From assembly GCA_964533185.1 (NCBI GenBank), contig CAZHLD010000015.1:1-49923 (forward strand): 49,923 nt of DNA, written 5' to 3'. The notes below the pieces were generated by a model. That model was given only the letters and a program-made list of their open reading frames with translations, did no database searches and was not told the origin of the DNA. Of this stretch, positions 48,433 through 49,923 are shown one piece after another. Position numbers and translations under genes: made by a program. Source of the stretch: CAZHLD01 sp964533185. GTDB taxonomy: Bacteria > Acidobacteriota > Terriglobia > Acidiferrales > UBA7541. Each line of letters opens with the position of its first letter. The stretch's first letter is position 1.

Positions 48433-49923
48433 CTACTTTGCGGCGGCGAGTTTCAGTTCGTGGACGACGGTATCGGCGCCATAGATTTCGCGAAGCGATT
48501 CGACGATGGCGGCAGCATGGACAGAAACCGTGCGGGCCTGCGTGTCGGTATAGAGAAAGTCGCTGGCGATCGACTGGATGTTTCCATCGAAGACGATGCC
48601 CACCAGCTCACCCTTCTGATTGAGGACCGGACTGCCGGAGTTGCCGCCGGTAATGTCCGGCGTGGAGACGAAGTTGTAAGGGGTATCGAGGTTGACGGCT
48701 TTCTTGTTGTCGAGCCAGCGCTTGGGCAAGTTGTAGGGGGAGATGCCCGCATTCAACTCATAGGCACCGGCCAGCGTGGTGTACCAGCGGCGCGGGCGGC
48801 CCTCATCGGTGTAGCCCCGGACGGCGCCAAAACTGAGCCGCAGAGTGAAAGTGGCCTCAGGATAGACGCTGGAGCCCTTTGCGGCGAAGAGCGCCTTGGC
48901 CAGTAGGGTGCCGTTGGCGCGCTCGACGGCCTGCACTTCGTTTTCGAAGCGCGCGCGCAGCTGGCGGGAGCGCGGATCCACCAGGCGAGCCAGCAGGATC
49001 ATTGTATCCGACGAGGAATCAATGGCGGCCTCCCCGCCGTCGAAGAGCTTCCTGCGCTCGGCGGCGGAGGCGAGCCTGGTACCCTTCACGCAGTCTGCTG
49101 CGGCTTGCGCCGGCGTGCGGCCCGCCAAGATTTGTTGGACGAGCGGCGCATCCGGGCCGAGCGCGGCGGAAATCTCCGTGAACGCCTGCGCCAGGAGGAC
49201 AGCTTCCATGTCCGGATAAACGGGAGCTTCGGAGAACAGGTCTTGCTTGAGCGACTCGAGGTTTGAATCGCGGTATTCGCGGAGGCGCTCGGCGTTGGGC
49301 TTGGCCAGTTCTGCGGGGAGGCGAACCAGATCGATCGCGAGACCGTAGAGCCTGGACTGAGACAGCGCGTTGCGAAGGGCGCGGTTTACTGCATAGAAGT
49401 CGGCATAGGTTTTCTGGGCAATAGAAATGGCGCTCCAGGCGCCGCCGTACTCCTGTTGCATGTTCGGGCTGGCTGCAACCGCATCACGCAAGGAGTTTTC
49501 GACGGCGGCGCGCCGGGCCATGAACTCCGGGTCGCGCAGAGCAGCGAGCTGATAGATGTAAACCTTCAGGGAGTTCTCGTAGCTGAAGATGGTGTCGCGA
49601 GCGACGCGAGCCTGTTCGGTGCCGCGAGCGGAAAAGTCGCGCAGGAGCTTCAGGCGCACCTGGAGGAATTGGAGAATGGCCGGATGCTGCACATCGCGCA
49701 GGAATTCGAGCTGCGCCATCGTTTTCTGGCGATTGGTGGAGCCCGGGTTGCCGGAGACGAAGACGAGGTCCTTTTCCTTGAGGTCGGCGGTGTTCCAGAC
49801 CAGGTAGTCGGCGATCTTCGCGGGCTGGTTGTTTTCATAGACCCGGAAGAAGGCGATGTCCAGGTCGTAGCGGGGGTAGGTGAAGTTGTCCGGGTCGCCG
49901 CCGTAGAAGGCGATTTCGGCCTC
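48433..49923 (-). CDS. S46-family dipeptidyl peptidase (5' truncated by window)
   Basis: This is a secreted serine peptidase of the DPP7/DPP11 (S46) family, removing dipeptides from peptide N-termini. The 496 visible residues contain FYGGDPDNFTYPRYDLDIAFFRVYENN with the catalytic Asp, DLVFVSGNPGSTNR, and TPDITGGNSGSPVLNQKGELVGIVFDGN with the catalytic Ser. The frame is open to the window edge. About 200 N-terminal residues with the signal peptide and catalytic His are missing. The internal ATG at 49719 is not the start, because conserved residues lie upstream. The stop is TAG 48433-48435. Next to the M16 pair it strengthens the picture of extracytoplasmic peptide use. Confidence 0.93.
   Translation of the reverse strand, partial: EAEIAFYGGDPDNFTYPRYDLDIAFFRVYENNQPAKIADYLVWNTADLKEKDLVFVSGNPGSTNRQKTMAQLEFLRDVQHPAILQFLQVRLKLLRDFSARGTEQARVARDTIFSYENSLKVYIYQLAALRDPEFMARRAAVENSLRDAVAASPNMQQEYGGAWSAISIAQKTYADFYAVNRALRNALSQSRLYGLAIDLVRLPAELAKPNAERLREYRDSNLESLKQDLFSEAPVYPDMEAVLLAQAFTEISAALGPDAPLVQQILAGRTPAQAAADCVKGTRLASAAERRKLFDGGEAAIDSSSDTMILLARLVDPRSRQLRARFENEVQAVERANGTLLAKALFAAKGSSVYPEATFTLRLSFGAVRGYTDEGRPRRWYTTLAGAYELNAGISPYNLPKRWLDNKKAVNLDTPYNFVSTPDITGGNSGSPVLNQKGELVGIVFDGNIQSIASDFLYTDTQARTVSVHAAAIVESLREIYGADTVVHELKLAAAK

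Noticed and set aside
49433..49719. ATG 49719 as the start of the S46 peptidase
   Set aside because: The open frame and conserved S46 residues, including the catalytic Asp region, continue upstream to the window edge.

Overview
The window is a GC-rich, densely coded bacterial chromosome segment with no insertion sequence, phage gene, integrase or CRISPR array. The gene set points to Acidobacteriota. The hints are a fused transaldolase/phosphoglucose isomerase inside a sugar-catabolism operon, paired secreted M16 peptidases, an S46 peptidase, and many small Sec-exported proteins. This phylum call is inference from gene content, and no rRNA is present to settle it.

Layout. Positions 1-2671 hold an NtrC-type regulator (3' end cut by the window edge) and its PAS histidine kinase, on the minus strand. 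Positions 3202-4329 hold two divergent Rrf2-family regulators with identical three-cysteine spacing. The second one heads a nine-gene plus-strand unit (3829-12514): had, oah, all four subunits of an ATP-dependent class I benzoyl-CoA reductase (bcrCBAD), a short-chain dehydrogenase and a GNAT acetyltransferase. This is the core of anaerobic aromatic-ring reduction and hydrolytic ring opening. The dienoyl-CoA hydratase and a ferredoxin are not in view. A tRNA-Arg(UCU), a small HEGGH membrane protein and a probable sRNA unit with an intrinsic terminator follow.

Positions 27508 down to 13991 (minus strand) form a central-carbon unit: tkt, rpiB, tal-pgi fusion, a HAD hydrolase, gnd, zwf, pgl, glk, a membrane zinc-ribbon protein, and a large flavin/NAD(P)/Fe-S membrane redox fusion. 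The unit generates NADPH and pentoses, and its last gene looks able to pass pyridine-nucleotide electrons into a membrane Fe-S chain.

The most striking locus is 28127-30890 (minus strand). A radical SAM gene appears to stop at a UGA at 29511-29513, but the frame stays open for 26 more codons and reads C-U-A-E-P across the UGA. A compact stem-loop sits 13 nt downstream, and the true stop (TAG, 29433-29435) lies just upstream of an ATP-grasp gene. I read this as a selenocysteine-containing radical SAM protein paired with an ATP-grasp ligase.

The rest contains a YggX-like protein, a metallo-beta-lactamase-fold hydrolase, a membrane alpha/beta hydrolase, aconitase, a Tat-exported vanadium haloperoxidase, a secreted amidohydrolase, a four-helix-bundle gene framed by ~33-bp inverted repeats, a TPR protein, NrfH-NrfA (nitrite ammonification, with an unusual CxxCH at heme 1), an M16 peptidase pair, a small membrane protein and an S46 peptidase cut by the window end. 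Together the picture is a metabolically flexible organism able to reduce aromatic rings anaerobically and to respire nitrite, with a versatile sugar-derived NADPH supply.
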